Shown: piece by piece, positions 53,815-63,021 of the stretch | Position numbering within the stretch: the stretch's first letter is position 1 | How the letters are laid out: the number at the start of each line of letters is the position of its first letter | Assembly: GCA_027449965.1 (NCBI GenBank) | Contig: DAIDKP010000011.1 | Coordinates: forward strand, 124,001 to 188,000 | Length of the DNA stretch: 64,000 nucleotides | Direction of reading: 5' to 3' | DNA from: Acidobacteriaceae bacterium | Lineage (GTDB): Bacteria; Acidobacteriota; Terriglobia; Terriglobales; Acidobacteriaceae | Translations under genes and position numbers: made by a program | Notes under the pieces: model-generated | Databases searched by the model: none | Told to the model about the DNA's origin: nothing | What the model saw: the letters and a program-made list of their open reading frames with translations, nothing else

Positions 53815-54672
53815 TTATCCAACCGGCGTTTGCTCTGGATGCAGCGACGGTGCAAACTGATCCTCGGAGTCCGTAGACGACTCTGATTCCGCATCGCTAA
53901 GTCCGCCATAGCGGCGCTCGCGACGCTGATAGGCAGCAATCGCTTCGAGCAGATGAACGCCGCGAAAATCAGGCCAGTAGCGCTCGGTGACGAAAATTTC
54001 AGCATAGGCAATCTGCCACAAAAGATAGTTGGAGATGCGCATTTCACCCGACGTTCGGATCAGCAAATCCGGATCTGGCATGTGCGCGGTGTAAAGGTGA
54101 CGATGCAGGTCTTCTTCGGTCAGCCGATCGAGCCTCATTCCGGTTCGAGCAGCCTCGGCAGCGAGAGAACGGAAGGCATCCACCAGTTCTGATCTTCCGC
54201 CGTAATTGAGTGCAAGAGTAAGAGTGGTTCCGGTGTTTTTGCTGGTTGCCTCCGCAGCCCAGCGCATCTTGTCCTGCACTTCCGGTGGCAATTCGTGCGT
54301 GCGCCCGATGTAGCGAATGCGCACATTGTTGTCCATCATGCGCTGCAGATTGCTTTCCAGATAGCTCCTCAGCAGGCGCATCAGAAAATTGACTTCCGCG
54401 CGTGGCCGACGCAAATTGTTCTCGAGCGAAAAGGCATAGAGCGTAAGCCAAGGCAAACCGATGCGCGAAGCTGTCTCCGTCACCAACTGGACACTCTTTG
54501 CTCCTTGCTGGTGCCCAAGAAAGCGCTTGAGAGAACGCATTCCTGCCCATCGTCCGTTGCCGTCCATAATGATGGCAACATGCGAGGGCATCCGCGACAG
54601 ATCGAGACCGGCATAGACGGTCTTCTCCTCGCCAGTCAGCTCATGCACACGTAGCGGTACGGTTGGATACAA
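53815..54672 (-). CDS. uppS: Undecaprenyl diphosphate synthase
   Basis: Cis-prenyl transferase that builds the C55 lipid carrier for peptidoglycan and surface polysaccharides. The N-terminal VAIIMDGNGRWA motif holds the catalytic Asp near residue 38; LTLYAFSLENNLRRPRAEV and the RTSGEMRISNYLLWQIAYAEIFVTERYWPDF region (substrate site) follow. At 285 residues it has short N- and C-terminal extensions. Start TTG at 54672; a GTG at 54648 is an alternative. First of the operon that continues with cdsA, dxr and rseP. Confidence 0.95.
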   Translation of the reverse strand: MYPTVPLRVHELTGEEKTVYAGLDLSRMPSHVAIIMDGNGRWAGMRSLKRFLGHQQGAKSVQLVTETASRIGLPWLTLYAFSLENNLRRPRAEVNFLMRLLRSYLESNLQRMMDNNVRIRYIGRTHELPPEVQDKMRWAAEATSKNTGTTLTLALNYGGRSELVDAFRSLAAEAARTGMRLDRLTEEDLHRHLYTAHMPDPDLLIRTSGEMRISNYLLWQIAYAEIFVTERYWPDFRGVHLLEAIAAYQRRERRYGGLSDAESESSTDSEDQFAPSLHPEQTPVG

Positions 54673-54732
54673 AGCCTTGCCTCGACCAAATCAGACGCTG
54701 GTAATAGCATACGCTGAAGCGGACGACAGATA

Positions 54733-55317
54733 TTATGCCGTCTGCCGACGTGCTGAAGACTGCAACCGCGCCGACTCCCGCGCCTGCACCTTGGCCTGAT
54801 CTCGCGCCAGATCGCGCACATGGTTAAGCAGCATGGAGCGATGAAGGGGCTCAAGCTGTGGCAGACAAGCGACAATTTCGGCCAGAAAAGGATCTGACAG
54901 AATCGTGGACATCTCCTCTTCGCGCTGGCTGCGCTCATCACGCACCAGATGGCAGAGATCGACCTCCAAGGCTTCCGCCAGACGCTCAAGCGAGGTGAGC
55001 GTGGGCATGGCTTTGCCGTTCTCAATCTTGGAGATGTATGTGCGGGGAACCTGCATACGGCTGGCAAGCTGCCGTTGACTCAGGTGACGCGCCCTCCGAA
55101 TCTCCTTAACCACCTTGGCCACCCGCATGCCAGGGTCTTGATTGGCAGGAGCAGAAGCGGGCGCAGAGACAAACACACTTCCACGGATTGGCTCTTCCGG
55201 GTCGAGCGCCTTGTGACAGCGCCTGCACATCGAGTTGCTGGTCCGGAACTGCACCAGCGAACAGTTATCGCAGCGCAAAACTTCGCGCATCGGCATCGCT
55301 ACCAGTGTCGTGGCCAT
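54733..55317 (-). CDS. Zinc-ribbon XRE-type transcriptional regulator
   Basis: A 194-residue regulator. Residues about 16-34 form a two-pair Cys zinc ribbon (CDNC then CRRC), and residues about 62-120 a Cro/C1-type helix-turn-helix with RRARHLSQRQLASRM, VPRTYISKIENGK and PTLTSLERLAEALEVD. The C-terminal 70 residues are helical and Arg/Gln-rich. It lies 60 nt before uppS in the same direction and may control the envelope operon. The start is uncertain: the frame continues upstream to 55407, and no RBS is clear. Confidence 0.82.
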   Translation of the reverse strand: MATTLVAMPMREVLRCDNCSLVQFRTSNSMCRRCHKALDPEEPIRGSVFVSAPASAPANQDPGMRVAKVVKEIRRARHLSQRQLASRMQVPRTYISKIENGKAMPTLTSLERLAEALEVDLCHLVRDERSQREEEMSTILSDPFLAEIVACLPQLEPLHRSMLLNHVRDLARDQAKVQARESARLQSSARRQTA

Positions 55318-55364
55318 ATCAGTTGTGGAGAGCCAGAGCCGACTATCCCGTGGCCGAATTGCAC

Positions 55365-55382
55365 CACTGTAAGTGCTACACT
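55365..55382. promoter_or_regulatory. Overlapping inverted repeats, candidate autoregulatory operator
   Basis: CACT-GTA-AGTG-CTA-CACT: three alternating half sites with 3-nt spacing form two overlapping inverted repeats, 48 nt upstream of the proposed start of the XRE regulator. A TTGACA on the minus strand lies a little upstream. The arrangement suits cooperative binding of an XRE-type dimer. Confidence 0.35.
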
Positions 55383-55500
55383 GAGGCAGCGGAACCATAA
55401 TTGTCAAGTGGAAAAATACTAACTACCCAAAGAAATACCCAGGAAACCCAAAGATTCCCGAAAAAACGCGAACCATAAGCTGCAACACGGAGAGCCGTTG

Positions 55501-56133
55501 ATGTCTGATCATTCGCCTGCGACCGCAACCGGAGATGCTTCCCATCGGTTCACTCGTGAAGCAGCCTGGACACTGTTAACGGAATGGACTGCGAGCGAGA
55601 GTCTGCGCAAGCATGCGCTGGCAGTGGAGACCTGTGTGGTCGCCTATGCGGAGCAGCACGCCGACGCACTTGGACTCGATCTGGCTTCCCGCGCCGAACA
55701 GATCGAACTCTACGCCTGCACTGCTTTGCTGCACGACTTTGACTATGAACGTCACCCCTCGACGGAGGAGCATCCGTTTGTGGGCGTACGCGAACTGGAG
55801 CGGCTGGGCTGGCCCGCGACTCTGTGCACCGCCATCCTTGGTCATGCCGGATACTCAGGTGTGCCGCGCGTGACGCACCTGGACAAGACGCTCTTTGCCT
55901 GCGATGAACTCTCCGGCTTTTTGACCGCCTGCGCGCTGGTCAAACCCAGTCGGCAGATTACCGATGTCGAACTTGCGAGCGTTCGCAAAAAACTCAAGGA
56001 CAAGGCTTTCGCTCGCGGCGTCTCTCGCGAAGATGTTTACCTGGGAGCTGCGGAACTGGGTGTGGATCTCGATGCGCACATTGCTTTCTGCCTGTCCGCG
56101 ATGCAGAAGCGCGCAGGCATCCTTGGACTCTGA
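55501..56133 (+). CDS. HD-domain hydrolase-like protein
   Basis: A 210-residue soluble protein with an HD phosphohydrolase domain near residues 25-140. The metal-binding pattern is LRKHALAVETCVVAYAEQ with a CTALLHDFDYERHP His-Asp pair, and a later GHAGYS. Members hydrolyse phosphomonoesters or nucleotides. The C-terminal 60 residues are a charged helical tail. GGAGAG precedes the ATG at 55501, which follows an in-frame TTG at 55498. Confidence 0.87.
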   Translation: MSDHSPATATGDASHRFTREAAWTLLTEWTASESLRKHALAVETCVVAYAEQHADALGLDLASRAEQIELYACTALLHDFDYERHPSTEEHPFVGVRELERLGWPATLCTAILGHAGYSGVPRVTHLDKTLFACDELSGFLTACALVKPSRQITDVELASVRKKLKDKAFARGVSREDVYLGAAELGVDLDAHIAFCLSAMQKRAGILGL

Positions 56134-56254
56134 TCGCTGACATCTGATCTGGAAACCGGATTTCCGGGAATGATCTCTATACCGCAATCTGACACCATGT
56201 TCTCCCAGGCATAACCCTTTCTGCGCTATGCTCATCTCAGGATGGTGATTCGCA

Positions 56255-57061
56255 ATGCGAGACACGACCTTACACGGCACCTATAAAGTTCAGGCTCTTG
56301 ACCGGGCCTTCGCAGTCCTCGATCTGCTGGGTGAAAGCGACGTACCGCTCGGCCTTGCGCAGGTAGCTTCCGCGCTGCAACTCCACAAAAGTACCGCGCA
56401 CCGGTTTTTGATGGTTTTGGAGCGGCATCACATGGTGGAGCGCACCGGAAACGGGAAGTTTCGCCTGGGGCTGCGGTTGTTCGAGTACGGCAACCGCGCT
56501 ATTGAGCAGTACGACCTGCGCGAGCGCGCACAGCCACACCTGCGGCGTCTGGTGAATGAGACGAATGAGACGGCGCACCTTTGCATTCTGGAGCAGGCGC
56601 ACATCATCTATCTCGACAAGCTTGAACCCATGCGCTCGGTCCGCATGATTACGCGCGTTGGCGCCAGCAATCCGGTCCACTGCACCTCGGTTGGCAAAGC
56701 GATCCTCGCATTTCTACCAGAGGAACGAGTCGCCGAGATTATTCGTAAAACTCGCTTCGAGCGCTTTACGCCGCGCACGATCACTTCCGCCGAGGCATTC
56801 CGAGCAGAGATTGAAAAGACCCATCGCCGCGGCTACGCCGTGGATGATGAAGAATTGGAAGAAGGTCTGCGCTGCATCGCCGTTCCTATCCTCGACGCGC
56901 AGAAGCATCCTGTCGCCGCCGTCAGCGTCTCCGGTCCATCCTTTCGCGTTACGGCAAAGAAGCTCCCCGAGATTGCGCATCACCTGCTGCAATGCGTCCG
57001 CGGCATCTCGATGGATATGGGGTTTGTGAGCAAGCAGCGACCGGCACTCGCCCGGGCCTGA
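56255..57061 (+). CDS. IclR-family transcriptional regulator
   Basis: A 268-residue regulator. The N-terminal winged helix spans about residues 8-70 (YKVQALDRAFAVLDLLGESDVPLGLAQVASALQLHKSTAHRFLMVLERHHMVER). The effector-binding GAF-like domain follows, with YLDKLEPMRSVRMITRVGA, CTSVGKAILAFLPEE and the final region EELEEGLRCIAVPILD. The ligand is unknown. It faces the short-chain dehydrogenase gene (convergent, 25 nt between stops), so that gene is not an obvious operon partner. Confidence 0.94.
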   Translation: MRDTTLHGTYKVQALDRAFAVLDLLGESDVPLGLAQVASALQLHKSTAHRFLMVLERHHMVERTGNGKFRLGLRLFEYGNRAIEQYDLRERAQPHLRRLVNETNETAHLCILEQAHIIYLDKLEPMRSVRMITRVGASNPVHCTSVGKAILAFLPEERVAEIIRKTRFERFTPRTITSAEAFRAEIEKTHRRGYAVDDEELEEGLRCIAVPILDAQKHPVAAVSVSGPSFRVTAKKLPEIAHHLLQCVRGISMDMGFVSKQRPALARA

Positions 57062-57086
57062 AAGCGCAGGCAATCGACGAAGCCTG

Positions 57087-57851
57087 TCAGACCAGGCCCA
57101 GGCCGCCGTCTACAGCCAGCACCTGTCCGGTAATGAACTTCGGTCCCGTGAGGAAGAATCGCACGGCCTCGGCCACGTCTTCTGCGCGGCCATTGCGGCC
57201 CATTGGCGTCTTCGCGACAAAGCGCGCTGCGACAGCCGCATCAGAATCCGCGTTCGCGGGAGCCTTTGCCACGTCCATCTCGATCCACCCCGGAGCCACG
57301 CAGTTCACGCTCACCTCCGGCGCAAAGGCGCGAGCCATCGTTCGCGTCAGCATCTCGAGCGCCGCCTTGGCCGAGCAGTAGTGCGCATGTGACGGCCACG
57401 CGCGGCTGCCACCCAGCGACCCCAGATGCACCACCCGTCCGCCGCGCGCTCGAAGCTGCGGCAGGAGCGCCTGCGTCATCAACATAGGCCCGCGCACGTT
57501 CACACCAAATGTCGCATCCCAGCGCTCAGACGTCATCGCTTCCAGGGCAACGGAGTCGAAGACGGCAGCGTTGTTGACCAGCGCGTCGATAGGGCCAAAT
57601 CGCTGAAGGACAGCCGAGACTGTTGCAGCAATCTCCGCCTGAGAACGGATATCCAGCGCGAAGGCCTCAGCGTGTACACCGAGCGCCTGACAGTCAGCTA
57701 CGGTGCGGAGCGCTTCATCCTGCGATTGCCGGTACGTGATGGCCACGCGATAGCCGACTCGAGCCAGATCGAGTGCAAGTGCGCGACCGATGCGGCGCGC
57801 TCCGCCGGTGATCAGCACCGCTCGATCCGGGCCATTGATGGAATCGCTCAT
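57087..57851 (-). CDS. Short-chain dehydrogenase/reductase (pteridine-reductase-like)
   Basis: A 254-residue Rossmann oxidoreductase. The cofactor loop TGGARRIGRAL near residues 14-24 has the basic RR typical of NADPH-using pteridine reductases and FolM-type enzymes. NNAA is at about 86-89, and the catalytic Ser, Tyr and Lys are in HLGSLGGSR and HYCSAKAALE. The end ITGQVLAVDGGLGLV is canonical. ATG 57851 has AAGG upstream and is favoured over GTG 57875. Confidence 0.9.
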   Translation of the reverse strand: MSDSINGPDRAVLITGGARRIGRALALDLARVGYRVAITYRQSQDEALRTVADCQALGVHAEAFALDIRSQAEIAATVSAVLQRFGPIDALVNNAAVFDSVALEAMTSERWDATFGVNVRGPMLMTQALLPQLRARGGRVVHLGSLGGSRAWPSHAHYCSAKAALEMLTRTMARAFAPEVSVNCVAPGWIEMDVAKAPANADSDAAVAARFVAKTPMGRNGRAEDVAEAVRFFLTGPKFITGQVLAVDGGLGLV

Positions 57852-57927
57852 CTCATCCTTATGCGCATTGTGCACGGATCAACCTGGATTTGGCTCGCTC
57901 TGGATTTGGCTCGCTGGGTTGGGCTGG

Positions 57928-58395
57928 TTATGGATTGGGCTTGGACGGCGGCGCGGAATTCTGCTTCGGCTTGGAAGTCGAGTCCTGCTGGAGATCGCCA
58001 TAGATGCTGTATTGATGCACAGCACGATTGAGCTTGATGGTCAGCTCCATTGCGCTTTTGTCGATCTTGTAATCCTGCCCGAATGTCTGATAGCTGGGTG
58101 CAATGACCTGAAGCCGAATCGTTGAACCGGTCTCAATCACGTCGATCAGCGCCTTGCCATCCGAGTCCGTCTTCAACTCCATGTTGCCGCGATCCTTGCC
58201 ATGCACCAAAGGATGAAAAATCACGGAAGCATCCGTAACCGGCTTTCCGCTGTCGGAGCGAAGCACGGTGACCTCGACATGGCTGACCGGGGGCGGAGCT
58301 TTGTACTTGCGGCCGCGAAAGGAAGAATCCTGGGCAGAGGCTACGTTTGCGATGCCCAAGAAGGCAATCGCAACCATCAAAATTTTCGTGGTCAT
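57928..58395 (-). CDS. Exported protein with carboxypeptidase-regulatory-like domain
   Basis: A 155-residue protein. A signal peptide (KILMVAIAFLGIANVASAQ) is followed by one beta-sandwich-like domain with the pattern SGKPVTDASVIFHP, TDSDGKALIDVIETGSTIRLQVIAPSYQTF, which matches the carboxypeptidase regulatory/transthyretin-like fold common in Acidobacteria secreted proteins. The Pro/Ser/Lys-rich tail may be a linker. The start is uncertain: ATG 58395 has an AGG-containing RBS; an upstream ATG at 58419 has a TAAAAT box 6 nt before it. Function unknown. Confidence 0.75.
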   Translation of the reverse strand: MTTKILMVAIAFLGIANVASAQDSSFRGRKYKAPPPVSHVEVTVLRSDSGKPVTDASVIFHPLVHGKDRGNMELKTDSDGKALIDVIETGSTIRLQVIAPSYQTFGQDYKIDKSAMELTIKLNRAVHQYSIYGDLQQDSTSKPKQNSAPPSKPNP

Positions 58396-58419
58396 TCTCA
58401 ACCTGCGGTAGTCCATCAT

Positions 58420-58795
58420 GCAAGTATTTTAATTCGCTTGAGCAATAGCGTTCCAGCCCTGAGTGCGCTGCGCTACTGCGGATGGAAAGGGCTGAATTGG
58501 GCAGCATGATCGATTTTCATGAAATCTGGCGCTGTTTCAGCCCGGGTATCCCCGTCCGCGGCTGACCAAGCAAGAACCGAAAGGATGGCATTTTTGTGGA
58601 AATTTGATTGAAATCAGGCGAAACGGCGATTCCGTTGAGGTCTTCACATGGAGATCAACGACCGGGTGTGGGTACCGCCGATGGGGAGCGTGGATGCTCT
58701 ATCGTTGCGAACTGCCTTCCGGCCAAGACCAGCGACGTAAGCCAGTTTCAGCCGGGAAGCGGCGGCAAATCTCCTTTGCAGGAGGGGAGCACCCC
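58420..58795. other. 376-nt gap upstream of the carboxypeptidase-regulatory-like gene
   Basis: A long leader-like stretch between two leftward genes. TAAAAT on the minus strand (58431-58426) is a likely -10 box. Near the collagen-like stop there is a short hairpin CTCCT-gcaa-AGGAG followed by ATTT, a weak terminator candidate on the minus strand. The rest shows no gene and no recognised riboswitch. Confidence 0.4.
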
Positions 58796-59833
58796 TTATG
58801 GAATGCTGGTTGTTGTCCCTCCGCTAATATTATTCACTCGATTCCATCCGCCAAGGTTGGTCGGTGTTGAGGAGCCGCTACTACTACCCACTGTATTGGT
58901 AAACTGCTGCGCACTGCTGACGGTGACCGGTTCAGCCACCAGAGTAGCGGTGATTCCAGATTCATCATTGTTCGCTGTGACACAAAGCAAAGTCAGAGTT
59001 GGAGTTATAACTCCAGAAGGCAGAGAGTAAGAAGGTATCGAATAAGCAGCAAGCAATGGAATATTGGTAGCTTCTGTCAGACTGACCACGCCAGTTGCAA
59101 TCGTTTGCGCGGCACCACCGGAGGAACTGTTGCCAATTCCATCCGGCAGACCCCCACTGCTCAAATTGCATGTGAGCGTGTCGCTGGTGTTGGAAGGGCC
59201 GGAGATGAGTGCATGAATGAGATAATCACCCGCCGGGGGCTTGACACTTGCCAGGGAAGTTGCAGCGGAAGAAATGACGTTGGAAGCCGTCGCTGTTCCA
59301 ACGCTTACCCCTCCTGCAAAGGTTGCACCGTAGACGACTGGAGGGAGTGAAGTTCCCGCCGGTCCTTGTATTCCCTGTAGTCCTTGCAGGCCTTGTGGCC
59401 CAATGGGGCCTTGCGGACCAGTTGCACCGGTAAGCCCGATTGGACCCTGCGGCCCCACCGCGCCAATAGTGACGATAAACGGGATGACCGCTCGTCCGTG
59501 CTCCCGTTCAAGCGCAAGCAGGTAGGATCCAGGCGTGGAGAGCACCGCAGGTGGAAGCGTAGCGATGATAGTCGTCTCATTGGAAGAGATCATTGCGAGT
59601 TGCTGGCCATTGAGCACAAGACGTGCATTTCGCGGAAAGTTCGTGCCGAAAACCGTTAACTGCCCATTCGTATAGTTCGCAGAAGCATTGAGCACCACTG
59701 GTTTGGCGGAATCCTGTGGATCGTTATCGTGATGACCCTTTGCAAATTCCTGAGCGGGCAATGGGTACACCTGCGATGAAAGAATTCCGAAGGCAATGAA
59801 CAGGGCGAAGTGGTAACGCAATGATGGTTTCAT
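58796..59833 (-). CDS. Secreted collagen-like repeat protein
   Basis: A 345-residue exported protein, start ATG 59833 with AAGGAG upstream. A signal peptide covers about residues 1-28. Residues 45-123 form an IPT/TIG-like beta domain ([32 protein letters not shown]). Residues 124-162 contain 13 consecutive G-x-y triplets, a short collagen-like stretch, and residues 163-345 are a Ser/Thr/Gly/Ala-rich beta domain with a trimer-tip-like composition. No cell-wall or lipid anchor is visible. Likely a surface or extracellular structural protein. Confidence 0.8.
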   Translation of the reverse strand: MKPSLRYHFALFIAFGILSSQVYPLPAQEFAKGHHDNDPQDSAKPVVLNASANYTNGQLTVFGTNFPRNARLVLNGQQLAMISSNETTIIATLPPAVLSTPGSYLLALEREHGRAVIPFIVTIGAVGPQGPIGLTGATGPQGPIGPQGLQGLQGIQGPAGTSLPPVVYGATFAGGVSVGTATASNVISSAATSLASVKPPAGDYLIHALISGPSNTSDTLTCNLSSGGLPDGIGNSSSGGAAQTIATGVVSLTEATNIPLLAAYSIPSYSLPSGVITPTLTLLCVTANNDESGITATLVAEPVTVSSAQQFTNTVGSSSGSSTPTNLGGWNRVNNISGGTTTSIP

Positions 59834-60048
59834 GTAACTCCTTGCTTGTTTCTTGGATGGGGAAGTCAAGCGGACTATAGCAGCTTCATTCAGAACAGAC
59901 AACTATCAGATTCTGTATCCGGCAATGGACAGAATCGGCCACAGACACTGACCACACTTTCCCGCTTGTCGGCTGGAGGAGGCTATCCGAACTTGGCAAG
60001 TGGAGTACGGGTCGGATATGCTGGGTGACCTGTGAGGACAGGACTTTC

Positions 60049-62757
60049 ATGATGAATCGATTTTCTTCCGCAGTTTTGTGGGCTGGAGGATTTCTGGTGG
60101 CTGCCGCTGCCGGGTCAGCAGCGATGAACGCCCAGATGGAGATGAAGGTAGTCAAGAACGACTACCTGGCGACGCAGGGCTTTGACGTAATGCTCTACGA
60201 CAGCACCTATAACCCGGTATTTGTGGACCAGAAGAATGCTGCGATGGAGATGATTCTGCACGACCAGCGCATTGCTACGAATGGGGATGTGCGGCTGATG
60301 CCAACGCCGGAGCAGTGGGATCTGGTGGCGACGCTGAAGAGTCGTCATGCAGATGCGGCGAAGAACCGACTCTCGGCTGACCTGGCGTTTCCCACCTTTG
60401 GCCTGAGCTATACGGTGGATGTGACATCTGAACCGGGCGGGGTGAGGGTGAGTGTGAATCTGGACAAACCGCTGGCAGAGAAGCTGGTCGGGCGGGCCGG
60501 ATTCAATCTGGAATTTTTGCCCTCCATCTATATGGGTAAGGCGTACCTGGTGAATGGGACAAAAGCAGGAATCTTTCCGCGGACACCGGATGACCCGATG
60601 ATCAAGGTGATGCCTCTGGCCGACGAGCCGAAGAAGGCCTATTACCTGGAAGACTGGGACAAGGCCAAGGGGTATACGCAACCGCTGCCGTTTGCGCAGG
60701 GCCGGACGATTACGCTGGGCGTGGACGATGCACTGGCGCGGGTGAAGGTCTCCTCCGAGACAGCAGACCTGATGCTTTTTGACGGGCGCGACCGCGCTCA
60801 GAACGGCTGGTTTGTCCTGCGCTCGCTGATTCCCGCAGGCAAGACCAAGGACGCGATTGTCTGGCACATCCATCCCCATGTGATCCCGAACTGGACGCGA
60901 CCGCCGATGATTGCGCACAGCCAGGTGGGCTACGTGCCGGAGTTTGCCAAGGTCGCGGTGATTGAGATGGACCCGAAGTATGTGGGGCCTAAGACGGCAA
61001 GCGTGCTGCGTCTGATGGAGGATGGGTCATACAAGCCGGTTTTTTCCGGTCCGATTACCGCATCACAACCGTGGCTGCGCTATGTGTATGCCCAGTTTGA
61101 CTTCTCTTCCGTGCGCCAGCCGGGATTGTATGAGATCGCCTACGGGAACCAGCGAACAGCGCCGTTTCCGATTGCAGCCGATGCGTATGCGCACATCTGG
61201 CAGGATAGCCTGGATCATCATCTGGCAGAGCAGATGGATCACGTAGCGGTGCGAGAAGGCTATCGAATGTGGCACGGCGCTTCACACCTGGATGACGGAA
61301 TCATGGCGCCTGTGGTGGGCGAGCAGTTCGACAACTGGTATCAGGCGACGGCGACTGATGGAAAGTACAAGGGCGGAGATCATATTCCGGGGATGAACGT
61401 GGGAGGATGGTACGACGCAGGAGACTTTGACCTGGAAGAGCCGGCGCAACTGAGCGTGATCCAGAGCCTGGCGCTGGCCTATCGGGAGTTTGACCTGAAG
61501 TATGACGAGCTGACGGTGGATGAGGCGGCACGGTCGGTAGAGATGCATCGACCGGATGGAGTGCCGGATACCGTCGAGCAGGTGCAGCACGGAGCGATGC
61601 TGATCCTGGCGCAGTTCCACAACATCGGTCACGCGATACGTGGCACGCACGAGCCAGATCTGCGGCAGTATACGCAGTTGGGCGACGGCGCGTCGAAGAC
61701 GGACGGACGCATCTATGACCCGAAGCTGGGTCCAAATGAGGTCAAAGGCGACTACTCCGGCAAGCCTGACGACCGATGGATCTTCACGACGAACAACCCA
61801 TTCTTCCAGTGGAATGCGATTGCTGCACTGGCCGCAGCTGCCGACGTGCTGAAGGGCTGGAACGATCCGATGGCCCGAGATTGCCTGCAGACGGCGATCC
61901 AGGCCTGGAATCAGGAGATGGCGCATCCGATGAGTGATGCGATGCCCGATCTGGGCGGAGCCGGCGGCGGCGTGCTGGCGGCATCCCAAGGTACCGTAGG
62001 CGGAGCGCATGGAACCCATACAACAACGGCGGGGTCAGGAACAACGATGCCCGGTTCTCTGACCCCGGCGCCGCGGCGAGCGGGTCCTGGAGGATTTGAC
62101 CGGCGCGCCTTTGCCGCAGGGCTGGAGTGGAATGCCGCATTGGAACTGACGATTGCCACGCATGGAGCCGAACCGTACCGAACCAAGCTTCAGGAACTTT
62201 TTCCGCAGATGATTACCCCGCAACAGATGGGCATACGCGGCTGGACGGCGGTGCGGGCACTGCCTTATCTGAACGCGAGCGCAAAGGAGCAGATGAGGCA
62301 GGCCGTGAAGACATACATGGCCAGCGAAACCAGGCATCTGGATGCGACACCGTTTGGCGTACCGCCGAGCCTGGGCGGTTGGGGCGGATCAGGCGCGGTG
62401 GTCGATATGGCCATCCGCATGTACTTCCTGCACAAGACCTTCCCGGATCTGGTCGGGCCAGAGTACACACTGCGCGCGGTGAACTACATTCTGGGCACGC
62501 ATCCGGTCTCCAGCACGTCCTATGTGGCAGGCGTTGGAACAATCTCGAAGATGCAAACCTACAGCAATAATCGCGCTGACCACTCGTATATTCCCGGTGC
62601 AGTGATTCCAGGCTATGTGATTCTGAAGCCAGATTTTCCGGAGTGCATCGACGACTTCGGGTTTCTTTGGTTTGAGGATGAAGCCGTGGTGGCCGGGTCG
62701 GCAAGCTGGGTAGTAGCCGGTAACGCCGCCGAGGCAATTGCAAAGGAAGCTCAGTAG
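60049..62757 (+). CDS. Glycoside hydrolase family 9 protein
   Basis: A 902-residue exported enzyme. A signal peptide of about 28 residues precedes an N-terminal region (to about 270) and an Ig-like CelD_N-type domain (about 285-385). The GH9 catalytic domain starts near 385 with VREGYRMWHGASH and the base motif GGWYDAGDFDLEEPA holding the catalytic Asp pair. A C-terminal segment FEDEAVVAGSASWVVAGNAA carries the candidate acid Glu. The PHHR-type motif of classical GH9 cellulases is not seen; SNNRADH occurs instead. About 50 residues near 640-690 form a Gly/Thr/Ala/Pro-rich insert. Substrate therefore uncertain. Start 60049 with AGGA upstream. Confidence 0.85.
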   Translation: MMNRFSSAVLWAGGFLVAAAAGSAAMNAQMEMKVVKNDYLATQGFDVMLYDSTYNPVFVDQKNAAMEMILHDQRIATNGDVRLMPTPEQWDLVATLKSRHADAAKNRLSADLAFPTFGLSYTVDVTSEPGGVRVSVNLDKPLAEKLVGRAGFNLEFLPSIYMGKAYLVNGTKAGIFPRTPDDPMIKVMPLADEPKKAYYLEDWDKAKGYTQPLPFAQGRTITLGVDDALARVKVSSETADLMLFDGRDRAQNGWFVLRSLIPAGKTKDAIVWHIHPHVIPNWTRPPMIAHSQVGYVPEFAKVAVIEMDPKYVGPKTASVLRLMEDGSYKPVFSGPITASQPWLRYVYAQFDFSSVRQPGLYEIAYGNQRTAPFPIAADAYAHIWQDSLDHHLAEQMDHVAVREGYRMWHGASHLDDGIMAPVVGEQFDNWYQATATDGKYKGGDHIPGMNVGGWYDAGDFDLEEPAQLSVIQSLALAYREFDLKYDELTVDEAARSVEMHRPDGVPDTVEQVQHGAMLILAQFHNIGHAIRGTHEPDLRQYTQLGDGASKTDGRIYDPKLGPNEVKGDYSGKPDDRWIFTTNNPFFQWNAIAALAAAADVLKGWNDPMARDCLQTAIQAWNQEMAHPMSDAMPDLGGAGGGVLAASQGTVGGAHGTHTTTAGSGTTMPGSLTPAPRRAGPGGFDRRAFAAGLEWNAALELTIATHGAEPYRTKLQELFPQMITPQQMGIRGWTAVRALPYLNASAKEQMRQAVKTYMASETRHLDATPFGVPPSLGGWGGSGAVVDMAIRMYFLHKTFPDLVGPEYTLRAVNYILGTHPVSSTSYVAGVGTISKMQTYSNNRADHSYIPGAVIPGYVILKPDFPECIDDFGFLWFEDEAVVAGSASWVVAGNAAEAIAKEAQ

Positions 62758-62956
62758 GCAAGCAGCGCCTCAACTGCTACCAGGCGCCCGGTGCGTCGCT
62801 GCGTGAAAATAGGCGGCGCATCGGCTTTGTGCTCGCCGGCGCAATGGACGGGCGACGCAAGATGAACCAATCGTGCGAGATGCCCGTTTTCTGCGCGATG
62901 CGGTGAGGTACGTTGTGGGATGGAGCGCGCTCATAGAAAAGTATCCTGATTCCGCA

Positions 62957-62987
62957 ATGAATATTCCACTGAAATGTGAATATTCAT
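62957..62987. promoter_or_regulatory. Perfect inverted repeat upstream of groES, candidate operator
   Basis: ATGAATATTC (62957-62966) and GAATATTCAT (62978-62987) are exact reverse complements with an 11-nt spacer; the centre-to-centre distance is two helical turns. It ends 34 nt before the -35 box of the groES promoter. The AT-rich stem without a T-run does not look like a terminator, so I favour a regulator-binding site. Confidence 0.5.
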
Positions 62988-63021
62988 GAGCGCCTCACAC
63001 TCATATTTTTGTCCCACCCCC

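Noticed and set aside
58560..58795. Cyclic di-GMP (GEMM-type) riboswitch
   Set aside because: A TACCG-GATGG-like segment and GGCGAAAC resemble parts of the motif, but the ordered conserved core (ACGCAAAGCC and the tetraloop receptor) is missing on both strands.
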